A stretch of 64,000 nt of DNA from Lacrimispora sphenoides JCM 1415 (GTDB lineage: Bacteria > Bacillota > Clostridia > Lachnospirales > Lachnospiraceae), in contig NZ_LT630003.1 in assembly GCF_900105615.1 (NCBI RefSeq), positions 2,480,001 to 2,544,000 of the forward strand, read 5' to 3'. The position numbers and the translations under genes are program-made. Positions 9,201 through 16,022 of the stretch are shown one piece after another (positions within the stretch are counted from its first letter, which is position 1; every line of letters begins with the position of its first letter). The notes under the pieces were generated by a model. The model saw only the letters and a program-made list of their open reading frames with translations, made no database searches and was not told where the DNA came from.

Positions 9201-10992
9201 GATACGGCTCTGCAAGCATCTGGATCCTGTCTTTGGTAAAATCAGAATCCATAAGGTCTTCCAGCTCCTCCAAAGGATACTTAAATTTGGAATAATCCTT
9301 TCCCGCCTTATAATCGATCAGCATGGGATCCTTAAATACATTTCCTTTGGCTTCCAGGCTCTCCTTATTCAAAACAGAACCAGCACTGGTGTTTGCAATG
9401 GTATCCGGGTAAAAACAGTTGTTTTCTATCACACTGTCTTCATGGATGGTGGATCCCTGGGCTAAAACTGCAAAGTCAATGGTTGCTCCATCTTTGGCCA
9501 GAACAATATTGTTTTTGAAATCCACAAAACAAGTTCGTTTGCTCATTCCGCCAAACAGTGAGGTTTTTTTATCTTCCCCAAAGACAACGATGGTATTGTT
9601 ATAAATTTTGCCTACGCCGGGTCCTGCAGATGATGTATTGTCATAATGGAAGGTCTGCTGCTGCATCCTGTTTTCCCCGGGATAAGTGCCTGTACCGTCA
9701 TTAATGCTTATATTATAGCGGAATATGGTATTTTTCTGGCTCGACATAAACAGCATGACACCGCCGCCGCAGTCATGGCTTAAATTGTATTGGAAGATAT
9801 TGTCCACATTCATCATATCGGAGTCAAAGGCCTCGCCGTCATCGTACCCGTACCGGTTGCCGTAAACTTCATTATACTGTACGGTGACATCATCAGCAAA
9901 CATGGTCCAGCACTGGGCGTAGTTTACTGAACCCCGGTCAAAGCCGCAGGAGGAATTTACCATATTTCCCTCGATCAGTCCGCCTTTGGTTTCTGTCAGA
10001 ACGATGCCGTCGCCTACGACATTTTCCAGATAATTATTACGAATGGTTACATTGGAATAGTTTTTAAGGAATTCGTTTTTCCCCCAGCCGGAACTGGATA
10101 TATCCGTATTGCATTTATTCCGGATCCCTTCAATAGCCACATTCTTTACATAATTCCCCTCAATGATCACCTCCTCAAAAGCTGCCCGCCCCATGGCTTT
10201 GGCGGTCAGATTGCCGCTGTCATCAACGGTGACCCTGTTTCCGTCTTTGTCCAGGTAATGGCCCATAACGATAATGCCGCCGGATGTTTTTCCGCCTTTG
10301 AAGTTGGAGTTGACATCGTGTACATAACAATTCTTCACGGTAATGTGTTTGTATATCTTTTTCTGATTGGAAGAATAGATCAGGATCCCGGCACGTTCAC
10401 TGGTACCGCTGTCCATGGCTTCCCCCATCTTATCCGTATCTTCCAGATTCGTCACTTCCAGGTTATAAATTTCCCAGTACTCTTCGTTGTAAATCGTCAC
10501 CGCGCCAGTAATGGAAGGCCCGGAGGTACCATTGCCGTTAATCAAAGGGCGGCTGCCTTCTCCATATGTATCAATGATGATGGGCACTCCCTCTCTGCCG
10601 CTGCCTTTGGGATTCAGTGCCTGATTCCAGATGCAGTCTGCTTTTAGCAGTATCTTGTCACCGGGTAGAAAGGTTTTGGAATTGACCCTGTCAAAGGTCT
10701 TCCACGCAGTCTCTTCTGTTTTTCCGTCTCCACTGTCATTGCCGTTTTTGGCATCCACGTAATACACAGTTCCCTCTTCCTGCAATTCCTGTGTTTTCTG
10801 CGCATTGGATGCAGTGGCATAGCTGGCATTGGACCTTGTCGCCTTGTGTTCATCCGAGTCTTCATAGCTGTCCGGCGACATTTCCAGGACATCAGCAAAT
10901 CCGATCATGTTCACGGGCAAGATGCCGATCATCATCACTGCTGCCATCATGCCGGCCGCTTTTCTTTTGAAAAGCCTGCTGCTTTTAAGCAT
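6277..10992 (-). CDS. Secreted right-handed beta-helix protein with cell-wall-binding repeats
   Basis: 1571 aa. It has a signal peptide (about 1-35), then a pectate-lyase-like N-terminal cap (YYVDAKNGNDSGDG at about 77, a common opening of PL6/PL1-type and GH28-like beta-helix exoproteins) and a long parallel beta-helix rich in N and G turns (about 150-520). Ig-like Big_4-type modules follow (about 647-800), then a DNRLRE/CBM96-like domain (about 805-990), more Ig-like modules (990-1160), FIVAR-like helices (about 1166-1306), a Big_3-like module (about 1309-1405) and about six choline-binding-type repeats with GxWYxF/GWI patterns (1422-1571). The repeats should hold it on the cell wall. ATG follows AAGGGGG. 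The gene heads an apparent operon with the PL8 fusion, so a polysaccharide lyase or epimerase role on the same polymer is likely, but the catalytic residues of a specific lyase family cannot be assigned by eye. Confidence 0.85.
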   Translation of the reverse strand: MLKSSRLFKRKAAGMMAAVMMIGILPVNMIGFADVLEMSPDSYEDSDEHKATRSNASYATASNAQKTQELQEEGTVYYVDAKNGNDSGDGKTEETAWKTFDRVNSKTFLPGDKILLKADCIWNQALNPKGSGREGVPIIIDTYGEGSRPLINGNGTSGPSITGAVTIYNEEYWEIYNLEVTNLEDTDKMGEAMDSGTSERAGILIYSSNQKKIYKHITVKNCYVHDVNSNFKGGKTSGGIIVMGHYLDKDGNRVTVDDSGNLTAKAMGRAAFEEVIIEGNYVKNVAIEGIRNKCNTDISSSGWGKNEFLKNYSNVTIRNNYLENVVGDGIVLTETKGGLIEGNMVNSSCGFDRGSVNYAQCWTMFADDVTVQYNEVYGNRYGYDDGEAFDSDMMNVDNIFQYNLSHDCGGGVMLFMSSQKNTIFRYNISINDGTGTYPGENRMQQQTFHYDNTSSAGPGVGKIYNNTIVVFGEDKKTSLFGGMSKRTCFVDFKNNIVLAKDGATIDFAVLAQGSTIHEDSVIENNCFYPDTIANTSAGSVLNKESLEAKGNVFKDPMLIDYKAGKDYSKFKYPLEELEDLMDSDFTKDRIQMLAEPYQLTEGSPCIRTGQRLEGMPTEDIMGNTIAGRVDIGALEYSSEDELAEEVEEVHIVTTPGVVPKLPATLKIILDGQSYDYPVKWDELTKEDCMQAGVIELAGVLPGLSNQVVASIIVADAPEGFEPVDVSTFAGIYPVLPDKVTAEFTGGLTLELGVTWETLTLEQYSHEGEITVEGTVSGLKERCRAKITVIGELGDGTSVKEKVTSKDAYTQQNDGNKAYGSSDPNVIKVKTANNSPSYTRNGLIGFDLCDEEQMLRSASSITIKLQMTRPVSEADYKTINNHFYLKVYEVDDIWNEGTVTWNSSPNVSFKNLVIKDKKIVYANIRDAHENILELDVTDWVKNAYAKKGQTKFSFLMTTDYFGEYANGDNGGIDFASKEASGKMAPTMVLSNVYERSVEAVSVSTPAGKSPVLPETVSVSYSSGEQKNVTVEWNSIDSANYQSEGSFVVYGKANGVKLPIRCTVYVMEAMHKVVSVRDIAPIIQLVGTPWEELGLPGTAAALLDNGQEAEVPIAYWFPDHAYDPEKVFSYTCIGYLDLTGHETIENPNQKFAAVTVNIIEPEDKNALLVLYTEAADLVNQGALDKLTDGAKNRFIKAFNQAASVLINTKATESEVHKAYVNLMEAIWYLESEENLKPDTSALRDLVLIAESKNKKDYTEESYGVLKDALSEAKSVLKDKTLTKGDQDRVDQAYDNLKEALEGLEFSGNSGTENRIITGINIITLPNQIIYKTGERISHFGLKVAAVYSDGSLKAINGYEISDVSTSVPGVKDVIITYRTAVNNAIKVFTDVFQITVIKETSQGSGSGSSGGGTSSQRTGAGISGQWQKVNETAWRFLKADKTYASNEWAKINGTWYRFDKDGMMQTGWIVDQGIWYKLSQNGSMESGWVKEESDGYWYYLDESGAMGTGWILINGIWYYFNPATQGETGWHKTEDGKWGHQTGERGSRPMGALSTNTTTADGYRVDDNGAWVQ

Positions 10993-11097
10993 AAGAAAAG
11001 ATCCCCCTTACTTTTTTTTTACGCCCATATCCGTTCATTTTAAACCCATAAGCACTTTCTGTAAAACAGCGGAATCATGGCGTTTCGTTATATAAAA

Positions 11098-11106
11098 AGT
11101 ATAGCA
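11098..11106 (-). promoter_or_regulatory. Extended -10 promoter for the beta-helix operon
   Basis: On the minus strand TGCTATACT is an extended -10 element, with a weak -35 (TTTTTA) 17 bp upstream. It would give a 5' UTR of about 100 nt ahead of the ATG at 10992. The rest of 10993-11370 is AT-rich with no credible gene; besides this element it holds the terminator at 11292-11323 and a second TGCTATAAT-like string (11276-11284) without a good -35. Confidence 0.5.
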
Positions 11107-11291
11107 TTTATGGACCGGCGTAAAAATAAATCATCTTAAGGTTTTTGGCAATATCTTCATTTTTCTGTTTTTATTTATTACAGAATTTTACGATTTTTAT
11201 ATTTTCATCATCTTTTCTTATTTAATATTTCTTAGAACGTTATACCATTCATGTCTGAATTAAATGGACGATTATATTATAGCACAAACAA

Positions 11292-11323
11292 GGTCCAAAG
11301 AACCGCAACCGATTCTTTGAACC
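11292..11323 (-). terminator. Terminator of aroE, possibly bidirectional
   Basis: The stem GGTTCAAAGAA / TTCTTTGGACC (one G-T pair) with a 10-nt loop is followed on the minus strand by TTGTTTGTG. It lies 48 bp past the aroE stop. The opposite side is also T-rich, but no plus-strand gene approaches it. Confidence 0.65.
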
Positions 11324-11370
11324 TTTCTTATACTTCTTCTTTTTCTCATGCTGTAAACGGTACTAACTCA

Positions 11371-12240
11371 TTAACTAAAAAACAGTTCCTTCACTTCCTG
11401 TACAGGCATCTCCTGGCCTGTATAGAGTTTAAGAGCCTCAGCACCCTGCCATACAAGCATTCCCTGTCCGTCAATGCATATGCAGCCGGCAGCCTTTGCC
11501 TCTCTTAGCATCTTCGTTTCCTTTGGATTGTAAACCGCATCAACCACGACTAAGCCAGGGCGGAACATGGTCACATCCTTAACAACGCTCTCCTGATCCA
11601 TAGGCTTCATCCCAACAATGGTGGCATTCGCCAAAATATCACTGGAAGCGATCTCTTCCCTCATCTTTTCATTATCCGCAATGTCATATACATTAACTAC
11701 GCATTCCGGTTTTTCCTGCCTGATCTTTTCGGCGGTCTGAAGGGTTCTTTCAAAGAATGCATCCTTGATGTTAAAAACAGAAATTTCCCTTGCTCCCTCT
11801 AAGGCGCACTGCACCTGGATTGCAGCAGCCGCTCCGCCTCCGCCGCAGACAATGATCTTCTTGCCAGCAATTTCTACTCCGTGATCCCGGAGATTATCTA
11901 CAAAGCCCTGGCCATCTGTAATATGTCCGGTCAGCCTTCCATCTTCATTTACTATGGTATTGACCGCGCCTATAATACGGGCGGCGGGCGATAGCTCATC
12001 CATGTATTTCACAGCTTCATTTTTACAGGGCATGGTCACGTTACAGCCCCTCATGCGGAATGTTTTTATAGCATCGATCGCCTTCTCAACCTCTTCTACC
12101 TTGATATCAAAGGCAAGATATGCGTAATCCAGCCCAAGCTTCTCAAAGCAGTAATTATACATAGCCGGTGAACCGGAATGTCCCACCGGCGAACCAATCA
12201 AACCTAACAAACCTGTTTTTCCCGAAATTCTTTTTTCCAT
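11371..12240 (-). CDS. aroE: Shikimate dehydrogenase
   Basis: 289 aa, normal family length. It reduces 3-dehydroshikimate to shikimate with NAD(P)H in the aromatic amino acid pathway. Diagnostic motifs: GSPVGHSGSPAMYN near residue 17 (shikimate binding), NVTMPCKNE with the catalytic Lys, TDGQGF with the partner Asp, a glycine-rich nucleotide loop GGGGAAAA, and NATIVGM. The start ATG follows GAGAAGGAG. No other shikimate gene is nearby, so it stands alone behind its own promoter. Some clostridial paralogues of this type act on quinate; the sequence alone cannot exclude that. Confidence 0.93.
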   Translation of the reverse strand: MEKRISGKTGLLGLIGSPVGHSGSPAMYNYCFEKLGLDYAYLAFDIKVEEVEKAIDAIKTFRMRGCNVTMPCKNEAVKYMDELSPAARIIGAVNTIVNEDGRLTGHITDGQGFVDNLRDHGVEIAGKKIIVCGGGGAAAAIQVQCALEGAREISVFNIKDAFFERTLQTAEKIRQEKPECVVNVYDIADNEKMREEIASSDILANATIVGMKPMDQESVVKDVTMFRPGLVVVDAVYNPKETKMLREAKAAGCICIDGQGMLVWQGAEALKLYTGQEMPVQEVKELFFS

Positions 12241-12308
12241 CGTTCTTTTCTCCTTCTCACTCTATTGCCCATCTTTACCGGGTGTAAAGGTATGTCTGTA
12301 TTAACGAT

Positions 12309-12337
12309 AAGATACACTTATTTTACCGGCTTGTCAA
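12309..12337 (-). promoter_or_regulatory. SigA-type promoter of aroE
   Basis: Minus strand: a perfect TTGACA (12337-12332), 17-bp spacer, then TATCTT (12314-12309). This predicts a start near 12302 and a leader of about 60 nt to the aroE ATG. It sits between the DUF554 gene stop and aroE. Confidence 0.7.
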
Positions 12338-12372
12338 CAATTTCCTTTCGGCTGACTTAGAGCCGTTTTCCA

Positions 12373-13056
12373 TCAGAGAATGGCTTTTATTAAAAACCAT
12401 AAGACAGGCACAAGCAATGAAGGAAGCATATTTAACGCCTTACAGTCTTTGATTTTTAATATAGAAAGGCCGGAGCTAAAGATTAAAAAACCGCCTACAA
12501 GTGAAATTTCGGTTAATAATTCGGGAGTTAAAAAAACAGACAGGCAGCCGGAAAAAAGATAAATGCTTCCCTGCCACAAAAACAGAACTACAGCGGACAA
12601 TGCAATCCCGATCCCATAGGTGGATGCCAGAACCATGGAGGTAACAAAGTCCAAAGTTGCATTTGTAAAAAGATAAGTATTGTCTCCATGAAGAGCGCTC
12701 TCCATGGGACCTAAAATTGAAAGTGTTCCGATACAAAACAGCAATATGGCCGTAGACAGCCCCTGCCCCAAATCTCCTTTTGAAAAACGGGCTACCACCC
12801 GATCAAACCTCTCCACCAGATTTAACCTGGCTCCAAAGAGGCTGCCTGCTGCAAGGCTGATGATAAACAGCACAGGAAAGCTGCTTTTTGGCATATTCTG
12901 TACGACTGCATGAATGCCAAGTCCGCAGGCGGAAAGTCCCATGGCATTATATAATGCATCCTGATATTTCTCTTCGATCCCCTTTTTCACACAAGTACCG
13001 ATTAAACTGCCGGTCAGAATCGCAGCTGTATTTACAATAGTCCCTATCACGGTCAT
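12373..13056 (-). CDS. DUF554 family membrane protein
   Basis: About 227 aa from the ATG at 13056, chosen over an upstream in-frame start at 13134 because GAGAGGAAG lies just before it and the family begins MTVIGTIVN. Six to seven hydrophobic segments, glycine-rich, including GSLIGTCVKKGIEEKY and NATLDFVTSMVLASTYGIGIALSA, which are typical of DUF554 (YdfK-like) proteins. The function of the family is not established; a transport role is usually assumed. It is transcribed separately from MgtC upstream and aroE downstream. No odd features. Confidence 0.85.
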   Translation of the reverse strand: MTVIGTIVNTAAILTGSLIGTCVKKGIEEKYQDALYNAMGLSACGLGIHAVVQNMPKSSFPVLFIISLAAGSLFGARLNLVERFDRVVARFSKGDLGQGLSTAILLFCIGTLSILGPMESALHGDNTYLFTNATLDFVTSMVLASTYGIGIALSAVVLFLWQGSIYLFSGCLSVFLTPELLTEISLVGGFLIFSSGLSILKIKDCKALNMLPSLLVPVLWFLIKAIL

Positions 13057-13179
13057 TCTTCCTCTCTGTAATAACAAATCTTCCATAGGCTTCATGTTTT
13101 TCCTATGAAAAACAGTATAACAGATTCCTTCCATTTTGCAAGATATTGTATCAGTCCGGTTCTACGATTCTTAACCCGC

Positions 13180-13866
13180 TTATGCCACCTCTCTCACATA
13201 AAGAATACCAGGCAATTGCCTGATTTCTTCTATAATCTTTACATGATTTACCTTATGGCGGAAATTGACATCAAAGGTCAGGGTGCCAAATTCCCCGTTT
13301 AAGGTCTTTATTTTACCTGCTTCCATATCAAAAATTTCGTACTGGGATTGTTCTGTATACAGAGATAGATTCTGCATGGAAAATTCTTCGTTGTATTCCA
13401 GATATATTTCCATGGTTTTTGCATGTGTTTTTATATAAAGGTCAATCTTTTTTAAATACATCAGAGAAAAAATAATAAAAATACTTCCTATAATGGCTCC
13501 GCCGTAAAAACCGATTCCAACCGCCAGCCCAACCGCTGCGGCCGCCCAGAGGCCCGCCGCAGTTGTCAGGCCCCTGATCTCGTTTTTAGCGGTGGTGATA
13601 ATGGTTCCGGCTCCTAAAAAACCAATTCCGCTCACCACCTGGGATGCCATTCGGGTAGGATCCACATTGGTATAGATTGTTGCAATATATTGATTGGTAA
13701 TCATAATAAGGGCTGAGCCGCACCCCACCAGAAGGTAAGTCATAAAACCTGCCGGTCGGTTTCTTAAACCCCTTTCCATTCCGATTGCCCCGCATAAAAT
13801 AATGGACAGAAAAAGCCGGAATGCAATGGAGGCTATATTTACCTGTGATAACATATAATGAATCAA
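13180..13866 (-). CDS. MgtC/SapB family membrane protein
   Basis: 228 aa. The N-terminal half has four to five membrane helices with the MgtC signature (GMERGLRNRPAGFMTYLLVG, then QVVSGIGFLGAGTII, then GLTTAAGLWAAAAVG). The C-terminal half is a soluble ACT-like domain, as in long MgtC proteins. MgtC proteins affect Mg homeostasis and modulate membrane ATPase activity in pathogens; the role in clostridia is not settled. The start is uncertain: AGAGGTGA lies directly before TTG (13866), with ATG (13854) 12 nt further on. It ends 123 bp before the DUF554 start. Confidence 0.88.
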   Translation of the reverse strand: MIHYMLSQVNIASIAFRLFLSIILCGAIGMERGLRNRPAGFMTYLLVGCGSALIMITNQYIATIYTNVDPTRMASQVVSGIGFLGAGTIITTAKNEIRGLTTAAGLWAAAAVGLAVGIGFYGGAIIGSIFIIFSLMYLKKIDLYIKTHAKTMEIYLEYNEEFSMQNLSLYTEQSQYEIFDMEAGKIKTLNGEFGTLTFDVNFRHKVNHVKIIEEIRQLPGILYVREVA

Positions 13867-13880
13867 TCACCTCTCCCGCT

Positions 13881-14204
13881 CTATGTAATCAGATACATAA
13901 GTTCCTGAATTAATTCTCTATTATCTGGCTGGCAATTACCTTCACAAATGACATTGTGCCTGTATGTCCCGCACCTGGTACACCGGTGGATCAATTGAAA
14001 TCCCTTTTTCGTATGATATCGGATCCCTGTCGGTTCCATAAGCCCCTTGCAGCTGTTTTTTCTGTCACCAGGGACTTCACCATCTACATGGAGAGAAAAC
14101 AGGCAAAAGGGGCAATGGTTTCTGTAGCTGCCGTTTTGAATAGGCAGCACCTCTCTTTTACAATTTTGACAGACGAATGCCGTATTCAATATTCTTTTCT
14201 TCAT
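13881..14204 (-). CDS. RNHCP domain zinc-ribbon protein
   Basis: 107 aa from ATG 14204. It has the name-giving YRNHCPFC motif, an N-terminal CQNCKRE pair and a later CTRCGTYRHN pair, with CEGNC near the end: paired CxxC knuckles that should bind zinc. RNHCP proteins are small and of unknown function, possibly nucleic-acid binding. The Shine-Dalgarno GGAGGCGG lies nine bases before the ATG and is at the same time the 3' arm of a terminator-like hairpin (14211-14238). An in-frame ATG at 14246 would read through the hairpin as a basic peptide (MRHRLRFLKWRRFF) and is less likely the real start. It stops 15 bp before the MgtC gene. Confidence 0.85.
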   Translation of the reverse strand: MKKRILNTAFVCQNCKREVLPIQNGSYRNHCPFCLFSLHVDGEVPGDRKNSCKGLMEPTGIRYHTKKGFQLIHRCTRCGTYRHNVICEGNCQPDNRELIQELMYLIT

Positions 14205-14210
14205 AAAAAA

Positions 14211-14296
14211 CCGCCTCCATTTTAAAAAACGGAGGCGGTGTCTCATGATCCTATGACAATGAGCCGCATACTAAAACATATGCAGCCTCCGTTTTT
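14211..14296 (-). promoter_or_regulatory. Attenuator-like leader of the RNHCP gene
   Basis: On the minus strand CCGCCTCC (14238-14231) pairs with GGAGGCGG (14218-14211), followed immediately by TTTTTT and the start ATG. This has the form of an intrinsic terminator whose 3' arm is also the ribosome binding site. A segment further upstream, AAAAACGGAGGC (14296-14285), can pair over 12 bp with GCCTCCGTTTTT (14236-14225), which includes the 5' arm. That pairing would break the terminator and free the Shine-Dalgarno. The layout is that of a two-state switch; no known riboswitch aptamer was recognised. It could instead be the ordinary terminator of the preceding gene placed unusually close to the next start. 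Confidence 0.6.
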
Positions 14297-14360
14297 CATA
14301 TTCTTTTCTTCTGTTCCGCTCATATTCCATACGCATCACTCCTTTTCTTTCCCCATCTTT

Positions 14361-15140
14361 CTACTGGCTCAAAGGCTTTAACTTGTTTACCAGGCAGAAG
14401 TACTGGTAAAATTCTTCTGCATCTTTCCGACGCTCCGCATCAGTCAGACCATTTTGCATATCAAAAAGAATCTTTTGCATGATCATATTGGAAAAATATT
14501 TAAGTTCTACATTTCCCCATTTTGAAATCTCCGCTCCGTCGGAAAAATAATCCCAGTAGAACAGAGTTTCTTTATCATTCAGCTGAATCCTGAATTTTTC
14601 GTGGCTTTGAATTATCCCATCTCTGCAAGCAGAGCTTTCAAAATTATCCTGCAGCATAAAGGCCCCTATGATACGCCGCCTCTTTTCTGCCACCCCCTTG
14701 GGGCATTCCGTGAGGAGACAGGCTGAATTCAGTTTAAGCCTTACCGGAAGCTTGGGCTTTCCTTTGGAGGCTCCGCTCTGATAGGAACCTGCATAGACTG
14801 ACCACGTAGAAAAAACACGTTCCTTGTTATTCTCTACAAATCCAAAGGACGCCTGGGAATCGGGACGGATCTTCAAGTTTTGTATTTCCTCCAGACGTTC
14901 CTGCTCACTGATCTCCTCTGCACGTCTGCTTTCTTCTTCCTCCATAATATGCTTCAGCATATTGTTCATTTCTGTTTGCACCTTCTTATCCTTGAGGGTC
15001 AGAAATTTGTTAAAGGAATTTGGATACAAAAACTTTTTTTCGCCCTGAGGGAACAGTATGGTGATGTATTTCTCCTCAAGCTCCATGACCTTCCCTTCAC
15101 CGAACTTCATATGGCTTACTTCCATTCCTTCCAACTGCAT
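14361..15140 (-). CDS. Uncharacterised protein with CarD-like N-terminal fold
   Basis: 259 aa, not assigned to a named family. Residues 1-50 (VSHMKFGEGKVMELEEKYITILF, ending LYPNSFNKFLTL) resemble the small beta-barrel found at the start of CarD-like and clostridial helicase-associated proteins (pattern V-H-FG-G-V...F-G-K-F-P). Residues 50-100 are a charged coiled coil with EEEESRRAEEISEQERLEEI. The C-terminal half is a mixed domain with FSTWSVYAGSYQSG and FYWDYFSDGAEISKWGN, apparently conserved but unknown. Predicted cytosolic. ATG follows AAAGGAGG. It has its own promoter (15300-15327) and a leader with a 13-bp terminator hairpin just before the ribosome binding site. Confidence 0.7.
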   Translation of the reverse strand: MQLEGMEVSHMKFGEGKVMELEEKYITILFPQGEKKFLYPNSFNKFLTLKDKKVQTEMNNMLKHIMEEEESRRAEEISEQERLEEIQNLKIRPDSQASFGFVENNKERVFSTWSVYAGSYQSGASKGKPKLPVRLKLNSACLLTECPKGVAEKRRRIIGAFMLQDNFESSACRDGIIQSHEKFRIQLNDKETLFYWDYFSDGAEISKWGNVELKYFSNMIMQKILFDMQNGLTDAERRKDAEEFYQYFCLVNKLKPLSQ

Positions 15141-15155
15141 AATATTCCTCCTTTC

Positions 15156-15213
15156 AAAAAAAAGAAGGGCTTTTCATATCCATGCCATTGGCACAATACT
15201 AAAAGCCCTTCTT
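15156..15213 (-). promoter_or_regulatory. Terminator hairpin in the 5' leader of the CarD-like gene
   Basis: Minus strand: AAGAAGGGCTTTT (15213-15201) pairs perfectly over 13 bp with AAAAGCCCTTCTT (15174-15162), followed by a run of T (15161-15156) and then the Shine-Dalgarno of the gene starting at 15140. The loop carries GCCAATGGC. No open gene ends before it on this strand within 140 bp of the promoter, so it is a leader terminator, not the end of another gene. An anti-terminator partner was not found by eye. Confidence 0.65.
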
Positions 15214-15299
15214 AAAAAGACGGTTCTTTACATGTCAATTATATGATTGTTCATGAAACATCAAATCTTCTGCAACGCTCGGATTTAACGTCTAATTAC

Positions 15300-15327
15300 A
15301 TTATAACACAAAAAAAATAATAAGCAA
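15300..15327 (-). promoter_or_regulatory. SigA-type promoter of the CarD-like gene
   Basis: Minus strand TTGCTT (15327-15322), 16-bp spacer, TATAAT (15305-15300). Predicted start near 15293, giving a leader of roughly 150 nt that contains the terminator hairpin at 15156-15213. Confidence 0.6.
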
Positions 15328-15354
15328 GGCCCCCCCTCCAGTATCTTCTGCCGG

Positions 15355-15873
15355 CTATCTGTATCTGATTGCAAGGCCCTTTAAGAAATTTCTGACATAC
15401 CGGTCCTGGCATTCCTTATAATTGCGCTGCCCTTCCCTTCGCAAAAGTGCACTTAATTCACCGTTGGACAGATTGATTCCTACAGACTTAAAAATATCAA
15501 GCATGTCATCACCGGTAAGGGATAAGGCAATTTTAATTTTCTTTAGCAGGACATTATTGACTGACCGGTGATCCTTCACCATGAACAGTTGTTTTTCCGG
15601 CTCTCCCGGTTTTGTTTCCTGCTTTCCCCGTTTAAAAATAATGTAACCGTTTAAAAAGGACTCCAGCGTAAAATCATTGCAGATGTCCCTGTTTTTATCA
15701 ACAATAGCCTTTTGCGCTCCGGAATCACTTAAATCGGCTTGAGGCTTTGCAAGAAGTCTTCGGACCCCTTCTTTTGTAATAGTGATTCCGCCCAGTTTGA
15801 ATATTTCAATCATATCAGAATCTTTAATATCCATCGCATACCGCAATCTTATTAAAATATCGTTGTTATCCAC
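15355..15873 (-). CDS. DUF1456 family protein
   Basis: 172 aa with two tandem repeats of the DUF1456 (YehS-like) module: each begins N(D/N)xLx+ +++Ax.., includes MIEIFKLGGI / MLDIFKSVGI and ends with RRLLAKP / SALLRRE followed by a helix reading FLNGYIIFKRGK / FLKGLAIRYR. Cytosolic, function unknown. The start is taken as GTG at 15873, because AAGGAGG sits six bases before it. An upstream ATG at 15897 would translate the ribosome binding site itself. It reads away from the plus-strand exporter gene at 16023. Confidence 0.85.
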   Translation of the reverse strand: MDNNDILIRLRYAMDIKDSDMIEIFKLGGITITKEGVRRLLAKPQADLSDSGAQKAIVDKNRDICNDFTLESFLNGYIIFKRGKQETKPGEPEKQLFMVKDHRSVNNVLLKKIKIALSLTGDDMLDIFKSVGINLSNGELSALLRREGQRNYKECQDRYVRNFLKGLAIRYR

Positions 15874-15980
15874 ACGGTTCCTCCTTAGGAAATACATTTT
15901 TACATGAAAACTGCAATATAGGAATTATACTAATTTGTGAAGGAAATAGCAATCTTTCTGATGGGATGTTTTTAAAAATA

Positions 15981-15989
15981 TGGTATACT
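15981..15989 (+). promoter_or_regulatory. Extended -10 promoter of the ArAE gene
   Basis: TGGTATACT is an extended -10 element, with no clear -35. It predicts a start about 25 bp before the ATG at 16023. Confidence 0.45.
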
Positions 15990-16022
15990 GGTAATACAAA
16001 CTGCTTTTTACGAGGTAACACA

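Noticed and set aside
11276-11284. TGCTATAAT as a second promoter of the beta-helix operon
   Set aside because: It has no acceptable -35, overlaps the region next to the aroE terminator and would give a leader of nearly 300 nt.
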